This document shows, piece after piece, positions 38,113 to 51,004 of a stretch of 64,000 nucleotides of DNA. The DNA comes from Apteryx mantelli (taxonomy: Eukaryota > Chordata > Aves > Apterygiformes > Apterygidae). The notes beneath the pieces are model-generated. The model worked only from the letters and a program-made list of their open reading frames with translations. It searched no databases and was not told the origin of the DNA. Positions within the stretch are counted from its first letter, which is position 1. The number at the start of each line of letters is the position of its first letter. Location: contig NC_089978.1 in the NCBI RefSeq assembly GCF_036417845.1, forward strand, positions 138,130,288 to 138,194,287. Reading direction: 5' to 3'. The position numbers were made by a program, and so were the translations under genes.

Positions 38113-39152
38113 TTTATAGTCAGTGGGAGATTCTAAGTTGCCAGGGTTTTACTAAATTTTATGTACTTTTACACAGGCCATGGGTGGGTGGGGGAAGACA
38201 AATGACATTAAAATCGAAGGTGCTATTCTAACAAAAAAAGCATAGACTGGAATTAAAGTCCTTATAGCAGTGAAAGAGAGAGACAAGTCCAATGTGGCTT
38301 TCAAAACATATAGCCCTTAGATAACCTTTATTGTGATACATACAATTAAAGGCAGCTGCACGTTTCCAGATATGTTGTCTCATACCTGTACCAGATGTCA
38401 AATGCTCCAGTGGAGCTTGTGGTTAATGTCTAGCAACTTGTGATGAGTAACTAACAGACACACTTACACTGAGCTCTGGGCATAAAGTACCCTGGGTTTA
38501 ACATACATGAGTCCAGCTACAGAATGAAAGATTACTGAGAAATACGATAACACAAACAAATTGACACCCCTCCATTGCTGCGTGTGAAAATGAGTTCTTC
38601 ACTGCACCAAAAGCAAAGAGAAGATAAAGTGGTGTGTGAGCCCTGAAAGTCAGAGACCTGAGAAACTACACGCATAGGAAAATACCCTCCATATTTTAGC
38701 AATTTACCTCTACTTAACCTGCAATGACCACAGTGAATGTTAGATAAGAGAGAGGGCCTCAGAGAAGTAACTTTCAGTTCAATTTTCAGACTCCTGCACA
38801 AATGTAAACTTGGTATCAGGTGAGAATCAAGCTATGGACACTGATGGGTAACACCTCACTTAGCTTGTTTATGGACACACAAAGGTGTCAGGAAGGTGGT
38901 AGGTGTGTATGAGAGCTTTTAAGGCTCAGGGATCCTCTGTGGAAACAGATACTAATCACTTGATGCAATCTGCTATGTTCCATAAGCATAATATGATGGT
39001 TTTTCAGAAGGACTTTGAGTCCTACAGATTAAAAAGTGAACAACATCTTCAGTGAGGGTGATTTTCTCTCAAGTGAAAACAGCCCAACTTTCCCCTACAG
39101 TATGCAATATCAGCAGCTAAAGTTTCATTTGAAAAACTGTTATTCTCGTGTT

Positions 39153-39204
39153 AAAAAAAAAGAAAGAAAGAAAGAAAAGAAAGAAAGAAAAGAAAAAAGA
39201 AAAA
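39153..39204 (+). repeat. (AAAG)n microsatellite
   Basis: Imperfect AAAG units with A-rich interruptions. Confidence 0.9.
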
Positions 39205-40302
39205 TCTCAATGCAGCATGTGTGTGCGTGGGAGAGGTTTGTTCATTCTGGATACAGAAGCAAAGGCAAGCAACGGTCTGAAATGAACACACTATATCTTC
39301 TCAATGGGAAAAGTGTGTATATAACTTTAGGGTACTTAAAACACACCTTCCTTATGCATTGTAGACAATTGCTGAATTGCTGTTTTTATGGCAGATGTTT
39401 CTCAAGCTATGCTGAACTTAACAAGAAAAATTACTGAGCTGGTTTCTCTCAAATCAGTTGTGGTGTTTAAGTTTTTTCTGTTTATAGAACATCTAGTATT
39501 GGAGCATTCTGGCTTTTTTGTAGGGCTATACTGAAGCCCTTACCTACATTTTAAGCAGTTACTAAATCCTGAGCATTCCATTGGCTTTAAAAAAAAGGAA
39601 TGGGTATTTAACTGTAGTAGTTCATTAAACCCCGCTCTGAGTAAAGGGAGTTCACTGACCCTTCATTTCTTAGCATTACAGACATCGGATGCTATAGAAG
39701 ATGCTAATTACACCCATAAAGAGCTGGGTTGCAATAACCCAAGTTATTACCTACTGTGCTCATAGTTTCTCTAAAACCTCCTTTAAGAAGCAAAATTTCC
39801 CATATTTGCACTCTACCCATAGATGACTGATGGAAAACAATTCTTCAATCATAAGACAGCATAAAAATGTTGTTATTCTATAGTTAAAAAGAATGTTCAG
39901 GTAAAGCAGCTCAGTAAAAAAGGCTGAGATGCAATGTGTTATGTGAATACTCTTTATTCCTTACATATTTTACTAAATTTGTAAAATGCGCCTCTAGTAT
40001 GCCCATAATGTAAATACTCTGATACCTTTGCAAGTGTGAGCAATAGAAAATTTCACAATTCTCTCCAAAGGTACTGCACTGTGTGTATTTCAGCATTTCC
40101 ATGCAAGTAGTTCAGCATTTCACTTAAATAATGTTTTTGTTAAAAGTCTGACATGTTTTAAAGTGTGAAAAAGATTAAATACTTAGAAAGTGGAATTCAT
40201 TCTGTTTTGGGTCAAATGTCATGTTTCATGTCAAGCCCAACATTTTTTTTAAAGATCTTTCCAATTGAAAACCTGAAAAATTTTATTTTGTGTCAGTCTA
40301 GC

Positions 40303-40320
40303 TTTTTTTTTTTTTTTTTT
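40303..40320 (+). repeat. Oligo(T) tract
   Basis: Eighteen consecutive T residues. Confidence 0.8.
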
Positions 40321-41178
40321 AAATGGTGCCTGAGCTGAAAAATACTTCCCCTGGCACAATATTAGCACATGCACTGCTGGAATTCAGAAGCTTCGTAAAG
40401 TTATTTATTAGGTACCTTTTCACGACTATTGCACATATCATATCCTTCAGAGCTAATTAATTTAAAAAGTCTGCAGGACAAGAAAATTACTAGTTACATA
40501 TAAATTAACATAAGGTTATTAAGGCTATTCATACTGTAGAGTCCTGTTACTGTGCATATAAAGGACACAAGTAATAAAAATAAAATGTAGCACAGCAAAA
40601 TTTGTGATCATACATAAATTAACATCTGAAAGACACAAGTTACTACAACACCCATACTGCATGGTCTTGTTATGCTAAAGTCCTATTGCCACAGAAAATA
40701 AGGCATAAACAATACAAATACAACGAACAAAACCAGACAGCAATTGAATTTGCACAAAAAAGTAGTGAAGGCAAAAATAATTACCAATAGGATGAAAAAA
40801 AACCCCACTGCAAATAACCTGTCAAAAATTGTGCAATTTTACATTACTGAAAAACAAGAAAACATGATTATCTTCCCTTCCGTGAAACAACAGTGCACTC
40901 TCATGGCTACTCAAAAAATCTTGCTCCTTTTAAAGCCCCATGTAGTTCGTAGTCCACTCCACAGCATCCCAGATGATAAGACCAACTATGTGCACCTTAA
41001 GAGATGGGCAGAAGGGAATCACAACACTGAAGTACATCCTGAACTTCTGTTAAGTAGTGTTCTTCCACTTGAATCAGTTGAGCAACACTGATTTCTGCCA
41101 GATGAGGAGTTGTCCCATATTTCTTAACAAAATACATTCATAACTTCTACTGCTGGGGTGATTTTCTAGTGGTTACTG

Positions 41179-41184
41179 TTTATT
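41179..41184 (-). terminator. Polyadenylation signal candidate for gene C (AATAAA on the reverse strand)
   Basis: TTTATT on the + strand, 999 bases beyond the gene C stop. A second copy lies at 41232-41237. Either would give a 3' UTR of about 1 kb. Confidence 0.35.
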
Positions 41185-42182
41185 CTATATTGATCAGGTA
41201 TTCTTAAAATCAAAGTCCAGTGTTTTCAGATTTTATTCTGAGCAGAAAGGATTTCATCCTCTTACACATGAGAATTCCCGATCCTTTCCTCTCTAGAATG
41301 GCATGAATATTCCAGTCCCTCTATGAAAATAAGTTGTTTTGCTTCCTCTAGACAAATTTCACTTTTTGTCCTCAGTTTACCTGCTGCATACGAGTGGATA
41401 GAGTTCAGTGGGACTGTGCCCTAGTTCTGTTCAGGCTCACATCAATTCAAAAGCACTGGATGTTGCTGTTAAAAATGGTATATGCACAGAACAAAAAAGC
41501 TGATTATCCAGCCAGAAGCTAACCATCTGCTTGCAAACCTCACACTCCAAGAAGCATAAGACAGGAGATAATCATGAAATATCCTTTGCTATTAATTCTC
41601 TTACTCTTGATTTATGATTCTGCCGCTGGCACCAAGCCAAACTAATTTAACAAGATTAATGCAAAATAGCAACAAAACATTCAATGCAACACACAGCTGC
41701 GCAACAAGATGCACCCCATCAAACTGGGAAAGTGAAATTCACAGTGATCCTGTCTAAAACAACAGTGTTAATTCCTGGCTTATCCACTATCTGAGAGACA
41801 CAGGCAGACCCACTTCACAACACACACCTGTATGCACAGCAAGTACACACCAAAAAGGAAAAGAAAGAGCAGCTGCTTAGGATCCCACAAGAAAAGAGTT
41901 AATGGAAGAAATACTGATGACACGGAGGAAAGAAACAAAAAGCTGAGCAGCAGCTAGAAAAACAGGGCACGGAAGTTTAAGACGACCCTGAAACAGTTCA
42001 TGTAAATGACATAGTGGAAAAGCAGAGGTTTTCTATGGGTAGAGAATTCTGGCTACCAGAAAAGACATTCACCTCTAGGCAGGAACTGAGAAACATTCCC
42101 AGGTCCCAGAGTATACACATAGGCTATGTAGATTACATATCAGAGCTCTAAGTGGCAGAGGTGGTGGCTTTCCCCACCTTCA

Positions 42183-45100
42183 TCATGCTAAGCTAGTACT
42201 CAAGCTACAGACCCACTTCCTGGTTAAAGAACATCCAGAGGCTGAGACTCCTTTTGATTCAAGATAGGCACAGTTTCCAGAGCCCTTTACTTCGAGCCTG
42301 CAAGGGAGAACAAAAGATACCATTACTTTGACACCCAGAATCAAATAATTCAGTGGTGCAAAGGGAACCAAACGGATTGCAGACTCTCCTTGTACAATGC
42401 CTAATTTACTACAGCCAAGGCATCGCAGGGAGGAAGATGACAGCTTGAACTTTGGAGAGCACACTGCAAAGATTGTCTTTTCCTTATGAGGCCTGGCCCC
42501 TAGGATACAAAAATCTAGAACTTGCAGCATACCTGCATCTTGTCTAGGAGCTGCTTAATGTGAAATGTGTCCTTGGAGCAGACTGGAATTCAAGTTTGCC
42601 CTTCTCAAATAACCTGTGCTATCAAGACAGGCTCCTTCTTCAACTTCCATATCCTTTTATACAGCAAAACAGTTCCAAAAGAAACTGTGAAAAATGCCTC
42701 CCTTTCTCATTTCCCTCTTCCTCGTAACTGAAATTATGGCATTATGGTTAAGGGGGTGATGAAAAACAGGAAATGAATCTGAGTTTCTACACTGTAGGTG
42801 TTGCTATTTAAGACGTAAGAGCCTCCTTCACCAACTGTGTTTTAAAACAAATTGTAGTAGCTCTGTGAAAAGGCCAGTCAAACTAGTGGGTGCTCTGAAA
42901 ATGTCAATGGGACAAAGCCCCAGTGTTAACTTAACTCTGGATACCAACTGAGCTTAGACATCAAGATGCTCACCCTTGTAATGTCAGGAGGGGCAGTTTT
43001 AGGCATGCAAAAAGGCAGAAGTATAAGAATATAGGGAACTTCAAAGCTGAAAAGTAAAACATCCATGGATGTATGTATCACCGGCCTGAGGATAAGCAAA
43101 AGTGGGAAGGATTGCAATTTTCAACTTAGATGCCTGTTTTGCTTAGATGTCACATTAGATGCTTATGATCTTCATCAGATCAAGTCCTCAAGACTTGGTA
43201 AGGAACTGAATATAGTCAGGTGTCACTAGTCATGTCACAAACTTATGAAATGGAAAATGTAAATATTCAAAGTTAATTTCAGACTTCTCAAATTTCAATT
43301 CACATTACTCTCATTAGTAATTCCACTGACTCCTGCTGACAGCTGCCCCACGAAGAGAAGCAGCAGTCATTCAGGAGATGGGGAAGCAGTCGTGGGTGGA
43401 GCAAACCAACCCACGCTTGCCACCAGTGAGACAGAGCACAGGCCAGTTACTATAGAGTAGCTCATTGAATATAAATTCACTTCACTTTTCCTTCCAGTAG
43501 TTTTTTTGTACACACATATCATGAGAAGGATGAAGTCTCTCGATTAACCCATCTATAAATCTCATATAGTACATTTCCAAAATATATCATATAACAAGGA
43601 ATTCATGTTATTGGAATCTTTTATTTCTGTCCTCCTTAACTTTTGTACCTTAGTGGCCTCTTGGCTTAACTTTCTCTTCGCTATACTCTCTGTTACCATG
43701 ACTACCCTTTTCATGTTACTTCTGAACCTGGTGTTATGAATTTATCTCTTAATTTTCATCCATCACAGTTTTAACAGCGCTGTGTGAAATCTCTGTTGTA
43801 TTCCATACTCCTTCCAATGTCATCCTTTCAACATCACTATAGACATTTCTTTCAAGTCATTGCCTACATCCGTATTAGTTTTCCTTTCTTATTCCTCTAT
43901 AACCTAGTATCACTGTCAAAAAAACCCATCATCAACTTACAGTTTATTATCTAATGCATTTCCATTAATCCAAAAGAATTCTTCATTCCTTTTATAAAGT
44001 CCAATCCACGGGTCTTGCTTTGTTATCTTCACCGTAAAATTCTGTATACGAGAAAAGAATATTTGTATGTTCAGTTTTCAAAATATAAAGTCTTTGACTG
44101 AGGGCTATAAAGCAAAAGAATGATCTTGTTTTCTCCCAGAAGGAACAATATTAAAGATTAAATCTAAAAAAATAGTGCAGCATCTGGATCTTGTGTAATC
44201 CACATAAATGAAATAAAATCTACAACTTGATTAGAATTTCTATGGAACTGCAAACACATAACTTTTTCTAAGGAACTGCAAACACATCATTTTATGGTCT
44301 CTCCACAAGAAAGTCTTCAATGAACCATGAACACTTCAGCAGCCAATGGATTTCTCCATCACTGATGCTTCTTCATCATACTGACTCTTTGCTATCAGGT
44401 AGCAAGGATCTGTGGAAGACATTTTAGGGACAGAAAAGTAAAAAAAAGATCCTTGTCACAGTGTGTGCAACAGAATTGTCATCTGTGCCCAATGCACCCA
44501 TTATACTGGTGTTTCTGATGGGGTCTACTGACCTAGGGACAGGCTGTTTTAGAACATTGAAGCAAGTGCTGTCAAGGCCTACAGCAGATATGGGAAAGTA
44601 TATTCTCCTGTGTTTTTATGCTAGATGCAGTCATTCCTAGCATTGCAGTATTATAGAAAAAGAAAGTTCAGGCTGTGATTAGGAGTGCTATCTCCTAACT
44701 TCTAAGTTCAAGGTTAACGTATCTGCCAACACTGACTGTCATTAACAGACCTTGCTAAGGTTGAACAGTTTCTGTTTAATTAAAGATAAATCAGAAGCAA
44801 CAGTTTTTCTCCTAACAGTGTGAGTATTTCTGACTGTAATAAGCATAAAATTTAACTCAGATACACCTCAGGTGTTTTCTAAAACATTAACTGCTAAAGC
44901 TGATACTGGAGTTTGTAGGAAGATGAGGGACACAGCTTTCTCTACTCTGTGACTTGTCACAGTCATTGGATTTCAAACCATTCAGCTTATGAGGCTGGAA
45001 AAACACAAAGGTTCATTGTGCAGCTCCCTACAAGTGAGATGGGATTAAACCATCATCCCCCTTCTGTTCTCTTACCAGTTCCTGATGATTTTCAATCACA

Positions 45101-47606
45101 AGGAGGGAAGCATTGTGTAATGAGCAGAAGTTCTGACTGGAGTTCCAGCTGGCTTCACTCTCAGAGAGGTAGTAGCATTTCCTTTGGAAATAGAGCCAAT
45201 CTGCTGGACAGAGTTCCAGGGATGGACAGCCAGCAAAATCTTTCTCCGAAGAACTGTTTACCGCTAAAAGACAAAAACAGACCACCTATTTCTTCTGACT
45301 GATACTGGAAAAAAGCTTCTGGAGTTTTTTAGCTTGTTCTCTGATTGCATCATCTAATCTCATCCAGTTCTAACCATAATGTCATTATTTCTGCCCAGAA
45401 GAAGTAATTTTCCCAAACTAACTGTACATTCTGGCTCCTGCACCCTTATGGTTGCTGACACATCTTTAAAGTGATGATCATGGACAGGTATGTAGAACTA
45501 GATGAGAAGATGATAAAAATGTCTCCTTCAAGGATTCTTCTGTAAAATAAACATTTCTGACTGACAACTATAGCTTCTGCAAATGTTACTTTCTTGTAGC
45601 TGCATTAATAGCTGTATTAATTATAGTGTCATTTTCTGAAAAACTACAGATTGGTTGCAAAGAATCTTCCATTTGTTATTTGTTTTCTTGAACTTGGATT
45701 GAGATCAACAGTAGGGTTATAAATTTGAATGTTGCACTAGGACTAAACCGAGCACTCAGCTAACTCCACTGCAACTACTGAAGTAATTTCTCCAGCATTT
45801 AACCTCAGTTTTAAACAATATGTCAGATGGGACATCTATTTAACTTTGATATAAGGTAAGTTTTATATAAACGCAATGAGTTGGGTTTTTTTTAATCTAT
45901 AAGGACTCCTGACCACCTGGAACTCTAGTAATTACTAAGGCTAATTATAATTTCTTTTTAAATAATTCACACACTTACCAAACTGAATACACAAAATCAA
46001 AACTGTAGCAACAGCAAGGAGTCCAGCAACACCTCGCCAGAACCAGATATTTGAGAATAAACCTGAAAAGAAGAAATGTCAGAAATTTCAAAAAGATAGC
46101 TGATAAAGGAATTAGAGCCCAGGATCCATTAAGCTATTCCAAAGGAAGTCACTGTTCACAGAGGGCAGGCTGGCAGCAGTGCTGGAGTGTGTGACATTTA
46201 GCTTGTCATCACAAAGCTTCTGAGCTAACAACAACTATGAATTACTATGAATTTTAGTTACATAATTCAGAACTCATTCAGACCTAATAGTGAGGTAATT
46301 CCTTACCTCAAAAGTGATTGAAAAGGAAAGAAATTAATGTAGAACAAAAGAGTGTGAGAAAATAAGCCTGAGACAGATCTGATGTCTGAGCACGGCACTG
46401 CTAAGAGAAGTGAGGCAATTCATTAACTCCAGAGCCCTAAACTTCCACTGAGGTACTTCTAGTCTCACCCCACCAAGACACCTTTTCTAAATTCTTCTTT
46501 TCTTCCCATCCCTTCTAGGATTGTGCAGTAAGCTGGGTTTGGTGGCAGGAAGGACTCACCAATCTATCATTGCCACTTGTTTCAAACTTCAGAGGCAACA
46601 GGAAGGGATGAAGCACCCAAAGTGTCCCTGAAAGACCCTCTCACTCGTGGTTACTGTACGATCTGACAGTACAACGACCTCCTTGGAAAGCTTCCTTCCT
46701 CGCTCCACGTAGTGCACAGGCATTATTACCCAGCACTTGCGCGCAACATGAGCATACACGTGATGCTGCTTGGAGGGCAGGGGCAGTGCCCAGGCTCAGA
46801 CACGCTGCAGCCTGCACAATGGTGAAGCAGCGCAGGCTGCTCCTGGAGCGTCTGCCCAGCTGCCAAGGGGATCGGGTGGCCTGTGCCAAGCCCTGTTCAC
46901 CATGGCCTCCAGCCCCAAGGCTGAAGCCTCCGGTCCCTCCAAGCCAGCCTGAGGCTGCCAGGGCAGGGCCGCCACCGGGGCTGAGGGCCGTGGCCCCCTG
47001 ACCCCCCGCCCCCTGGCGCCATTTCGCCTCGCCAGTAGCGGCGTCTACCCAAAATGGTCTCTGGTGACAGACAGGAAGGGAGCTCGGCTGCCAGGCAGCC
47101 CCCAGGCGGGAAGCACCATGCCGGGCCGGCGGCGCCTCCCCGAGCAGCCCGGCTGCGCCGGGATCGCGCCCCAGCCCGCGGCCCCGGCTCCCGCCCGGCT
47201 GCAGCCGAGGAAAGCGCTGCCGCCGCCGCCCCGTGGCTGCCCTCCCCGCCCCTCCCTCTCTGCACCTTTACCCTGGGGAGTCCCCGTCCTCCGCCCGGGG
47301 GAGCCTTGGGGCGACCCCCCGCCGCTGCGGCCGTCGTCGCCTGCCCCTCTGCGGCCCATGGGCGCCGAGCTCCCGCGCCGCCGGCAGGGGAGATCACGGG
47401 GCCGGAACTGCCGGAAGGGCCGGCGGCCGGCTGCTATCCCCTCCGCCGTTCCGGGCGGGGCCGGGAGGGGCGCAGCGCCCCCGCCTTCGGGGGCAATGGC
47501 GGGGATGGGGTGCCCAGGCCGCGGGTGCGGGGGGCTGCACCCACCTGCTGCCCAGTGCACCCTCGGCCCCGCGGGCACCTGCGGGCTCCAGCTCCCCGGA
47601 GCTCAT
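42183..47606 (-). CDS. CLEC2D-like: Gene C: CLEC2D-like C-type lectin-like protein; first exon tentative
   Basis: Four exons are firm on the reverse strand, in transcript order: 46062-45979 (transmembrane, GVAGLLAVATVLILCIQF), 45263-45076 (ELCPADW, KCYYLSES, SLLVIENHQEL), 44041-43941 (NFTVKI, DPWIGLY, FFWINGNA) and 42297-42183 (KGSGNCAYLESKG, RKWVCS, stop). All have GT/AG borders and join in phase. The last exon matches the CLEC2 pattern GxGxCAYLxxKG...RKWIC, seen in human CLEC2D (LLT1), a ligand of the NK receptor KLRB1. Sequons at NSS, NSS, NAS and NFT predict heavy glycosylation. No Ca2+-binding EPN or WND motif is present. A first exon ending in phase 1 is needed; 47606-47579 (MSSGELEPA, then G) in the CpG island fits, giving 171 aa, but its donor (CAG/GTGCCC) is weak. 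Without it the certain coding span is 42183-46062. It could also be CLEC2A- or CLEC2B-like. Confidence 0.87.
44255..44288 (+). repeat. Direct duplication GGAACTGCAAACACAT
   Basis: The same 16-base word occurs at about 44244 and about 44273 with a short spacer, in the gene C intron before the WIGL exon. Confidence 0.6.
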
Positions 47607-47750
47607 CTGCGCTGTGCCGAAGCTGGAGAGACCCCAGCGGAGCCAGGTGCCTTCAGTAGTCCTTGGTTCCTGCCTGGAGGAACAGGAAAAGAGATGAGCA
47701 TTGGGAAGACTGGAGAGCTTCGGCTCCCCTTTCCACACCTCGGGTAGACT
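46780..47750. promoter_or_regulatory. CpG island 1, probable gene C promoter
   Basis: About 1 kb of very GC-rich DNA with dense CpG, densest at about 46970-47600, stands out against an AT-rich background. It contains GGGCGG/CCGCCC-type Sp1 sites and no TATA box. It lies 0.7 kb or more upstream of the gene C transmembrane exon, so it is the natural promoter candidate for that gene and may be bidirectional. Long frames of up to 227 codons on both strands here are expected from low stop-codon density in GC-rich DNA; they are Pro/Gly/Ala/Arg-rich and show no domain. Confidence 0.7.
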
Positions 47751-47759
47751 TGGAGGGCT

Positions 47760-50700
47760 TTGTACTGCTTGCACTGTTTAGACCCACTGTGAGTGCTTCA
47801 CCTCTGTTCATGGGTGTCGTCAGCTTAGTCTAAAGACTTGGTATCACTGCAGCACTGCAAGAAGTCATACCACTTTATAATAGAAAAGGAAATGGGAAAT
47901 GGTTTCAAGAAGAACTTGGCTTCCACCAGTTCTCACTGTGAAAGTCTTATTCTCTGAAATCAGCAGGTTTCTGGATGAAGAACATTTGGGAGGGGGTTGG
48001 GGAGACTCCTGCTGTCTTTAAATTAGGTGACTAGTTAAAACTTGATCCCTTTTGAAAATCAGGCCAGTGATGGGCCTCATCCAGAAAAGCATTAAATCTG
48101 ATGATTCTGATCTGCAACTGTGGGAATGAAGGTGTATGAGAAGTTGTAGCAATGCTTGAAAGACAGGGCCATAGATATCAGGAGGGTTGATGTACAGTAC
48201 AAATATTTCAGCTGGTGTATTATGCACAGTAACTGTTTTACTCACAACAGAGATCAGCTGTAAAACATGTTCGAATATCCAGAGGATATGGCTCTCTTCA
48301 AGTCAGCACGCAGGCTCTGTGCAAGCAAAGAGTTTAATGATGGTTCATCCGAAACACTCATCTATCTGTGTCTAAGCAGAAAATCTTGAATAGAAAACCA
48401 GGAGAATGGAGGGTTACATTTTATGTCTTCATTGCCATCTCCAATTGTTTTGATTTGTCAGGGATTTGAGCAGTTTTGAGGTTAGTCAGCTATTGAAAAT
48501 TATCTCTAGGTGTTTATCGTTACATGTAGTAAAAAACAGTATAAACTTCATACTTCCATAAATATAAATTGACTTGCAGTTGATTTTAGCCTTTGATTGC
48601 AGCAGCTGCTGGTCTGAGCAATGGATTGGGAGAGATGGACAGGCTAGCATGCCCAGGACGGCACTCAGGAAGAAAGAGAAAGGCAAAGAGTAAGAAAGAT
48701 GCGTGTGAACAAGGAGAGAGAGCTTAAAACATGGCAGCTTTTGGGAAGTTAGGGAACTGAGAATTCCTGGAAGAGGGTGAATGGGAGAAGGGGCAGATAA
48801 TGGGTACAGAGACCATGACCTGTAAGCACTTTAAGAGATTTTGGGAGACGTGAGCTCAGAGGAGTGCGAATGAGAGTAGGGTATGGAATTAGGACAGTAG
48901 GAAGGTACAATACCTGTTTCATGTAGTCAGAGCAAATTTTGCCTCAAAAGAGGTAGGGGAATGCTAATGTGCATAGTTACTCTTGTGTTTGATCCTAAGA
49001 ACAGAATATTCAACATTTATTCGCTGTTCTATTTCTGGCTATTTAGTAACAAAATTAGGCAAGCCCCTCATGAGTTAAGCAAAACAAAAAAACTAGAACA
49101 GAAATGCCTTGTGAACTACTGCATCCACCTTCCTCCAACAAGCTAGTACACTAGCTTAGTTTTAATCTCAGGAATGACCTGGCTCTGAAGAACTAGCTGG
49201 CTCTCTTGCAATTTGATAAGTGTGGCAGACCTTCCTGTTACTAAGATCATAAATGACTTGGCTTATAATCACAGAGCATTCACAGACACCCTTTTCATCC
49301 TTACCCACTAATACAGAAGATAGTTTTGACATTTTCAGGCCATCTTCCAGGCTGACAAAAAAACTGAGAACCTATAACATCTTCATTTGTGAATCATTTG
49401 ATGCTCCAAAACCCCTATAGTTATAACCCCAGATGCTTCCTGTACAAGTGTCCTGACTTTACTGAGGCTTTTGACGTTTAGTTTCACAGTTTGGCTAAGA
49501 CACCTCCTGATGAAGAGTGTGTAGTCTGCTGCTGTTATCAAGGAAGTGTGATTTGGCAGGCTTACCCCATGTGAGCTTGCTGCTTCAGTGAGGGAGGGTA
49601 GCTATTGAACTAGGGATAGACTAGTTGAGAGTTTGCACAGAGTATTCAGGCTGATCTTGGAGGAGAAGGAGAATTCATCCTTGTACCAGTGTGAATGCAA
49701 TGAGTGGACTGAGAGCAGCAGGGACACTTTTCCAACCCACTCTCAGCTGCTGGCATGTAGGATCACCTCTAACTCTCCTTTCTTGTGCAGTAGCTCAAGC
49801 CATATGGCCCAGGCCCATAAGTTTGCAAATTCCTCTGCAAAGCTAATTGCCATGGACATCACTGGGGGCTGTTAGGGTGCTAAGGACAGCTGTTTAGAAA
49901 AGAGAAATGTTTATTTTTGCAGGAAAAAATGTGTCCCATAAGGTACTGCAAGGGACATTTGTTTAGTTTTAATCTGGATATTTTGTTTCTTTCAGTGTTT
50001 CCACATTTCATAAAATGAAAATTGAAAAAGGAGATAGAAATTTATTAAAGGAAAAAGGCACAAGACAAAAATACCCTCCAGCCAGAATCACTGGAAGATG
50101 ACTTTAAAATATTGCCATAATGTGGGATGAAAACACAAACATTTTAATTTAAAAGCAGGTCATTTTCCAAAAGAAATGATTTTCTCTCAAAAACCATTTT
50201 ATCCCTGCAGTACTGGCAATCTCACGGAATTGACTCATTACAGTTGGTCTCTGTGATGCCACCTCCTGTTCACTGCCATTACAAATAATCTTTGATTATC
50301 TTTTCTCACTCTTCAAAGTGTTACCTCTACCTTTTCTGAAAAACTGCAGTCACATTATGCAAGGAGAAATCATTGCATACCAGAAGTTTAGAGCCAGAGT
50401 ACATACTTAGGAAATGTCTACACTGCAGTCACAACAGCATACTGCACAGATGCCTGAGTTTGACTGGAACTACTTACCTCACACCAGTAGCAATCTGGCT
50501 GTGATTGCACAGGCTAGGGTAACTAATTTACCCTGCTTTTGACTGACTGAATCAGTCCCTTTCCATCTCCCTCCGAAGTCAATGGAAGGACTATCAGTGA
50601 GTTCAGAATCTTTAGTCAGGCCTTTATACATTTGTACCCCAAACATGACATTAACTTCTGCTATTCTGAGGTGCTCTGGAAACTCTAGTAAAGTCTAGCC

Positions 50701-50990
50701 ATGACATCAGACAAGGGTTAGTTTCTTAGGGTCCCATCAAACTGGCCCAATCCATATATTAGAAAAGGAATGAATCTTATAGTGTGTTGTGTGACTTCTT
50801 ACATTTTTTTAAGCTAGTAACCCTCAACTGATCTGTAGATAAGTACCTCTCATGGAGAAAAAAGCAGGGCCTATTTCTAACCTTTTGATTAACCCAAAGC
50901 CTCCTGATTTCAGTATATCTCTGTACCATAGGACTCCTGACTGTAAATAAGAAAGAGTTAAGTCCTGAAGGATTGTTTTTTGCTTACTAT
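47760..50990. other. Spacer, no gene recognised
   Basis: AT-rich sequence with only short, motif-free reading frames on both strands. I could not find a lectin exon, an RNA gene or a repeat end. Confidence 0.4.
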
Positions 50991-51004
50991 TCCTACAGTT
51001 TACT

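Larger units (their letters stand above)
38120..41170. other. Spacer between the B remnant exon and the gene C 3' end, no gene recognised
   Basis: AT-rich sequence with an A/G microsatellite at 39153-39204 and an oligo(T) run at 40303-40320. Reading frames are short and featureless. No lectin exon was found on either strand. Confidence 0.45.

Noticed and set aside
46311-46600. Alternative first exons for gene C near 46310 (GAG/gtaagg), 46477 (GGGG/gtgaga) and 46558 (ATTG/gtgagt)
   Set aside because: Each donor gives a stop codon or the wrong phase for joining to the transmembrane exon at 46062.
47045-47774. Several overlapping long frames of 126-227 codons in CpG island 1
   Set aside because: All are Pro/Gly/Ala/Arg-rich, overlap on both strands, and fit the low stop frequency of GC-rich DNA. 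Only the short MSSGELEPA segment is considered, because it joins in phase to the gene C exon.
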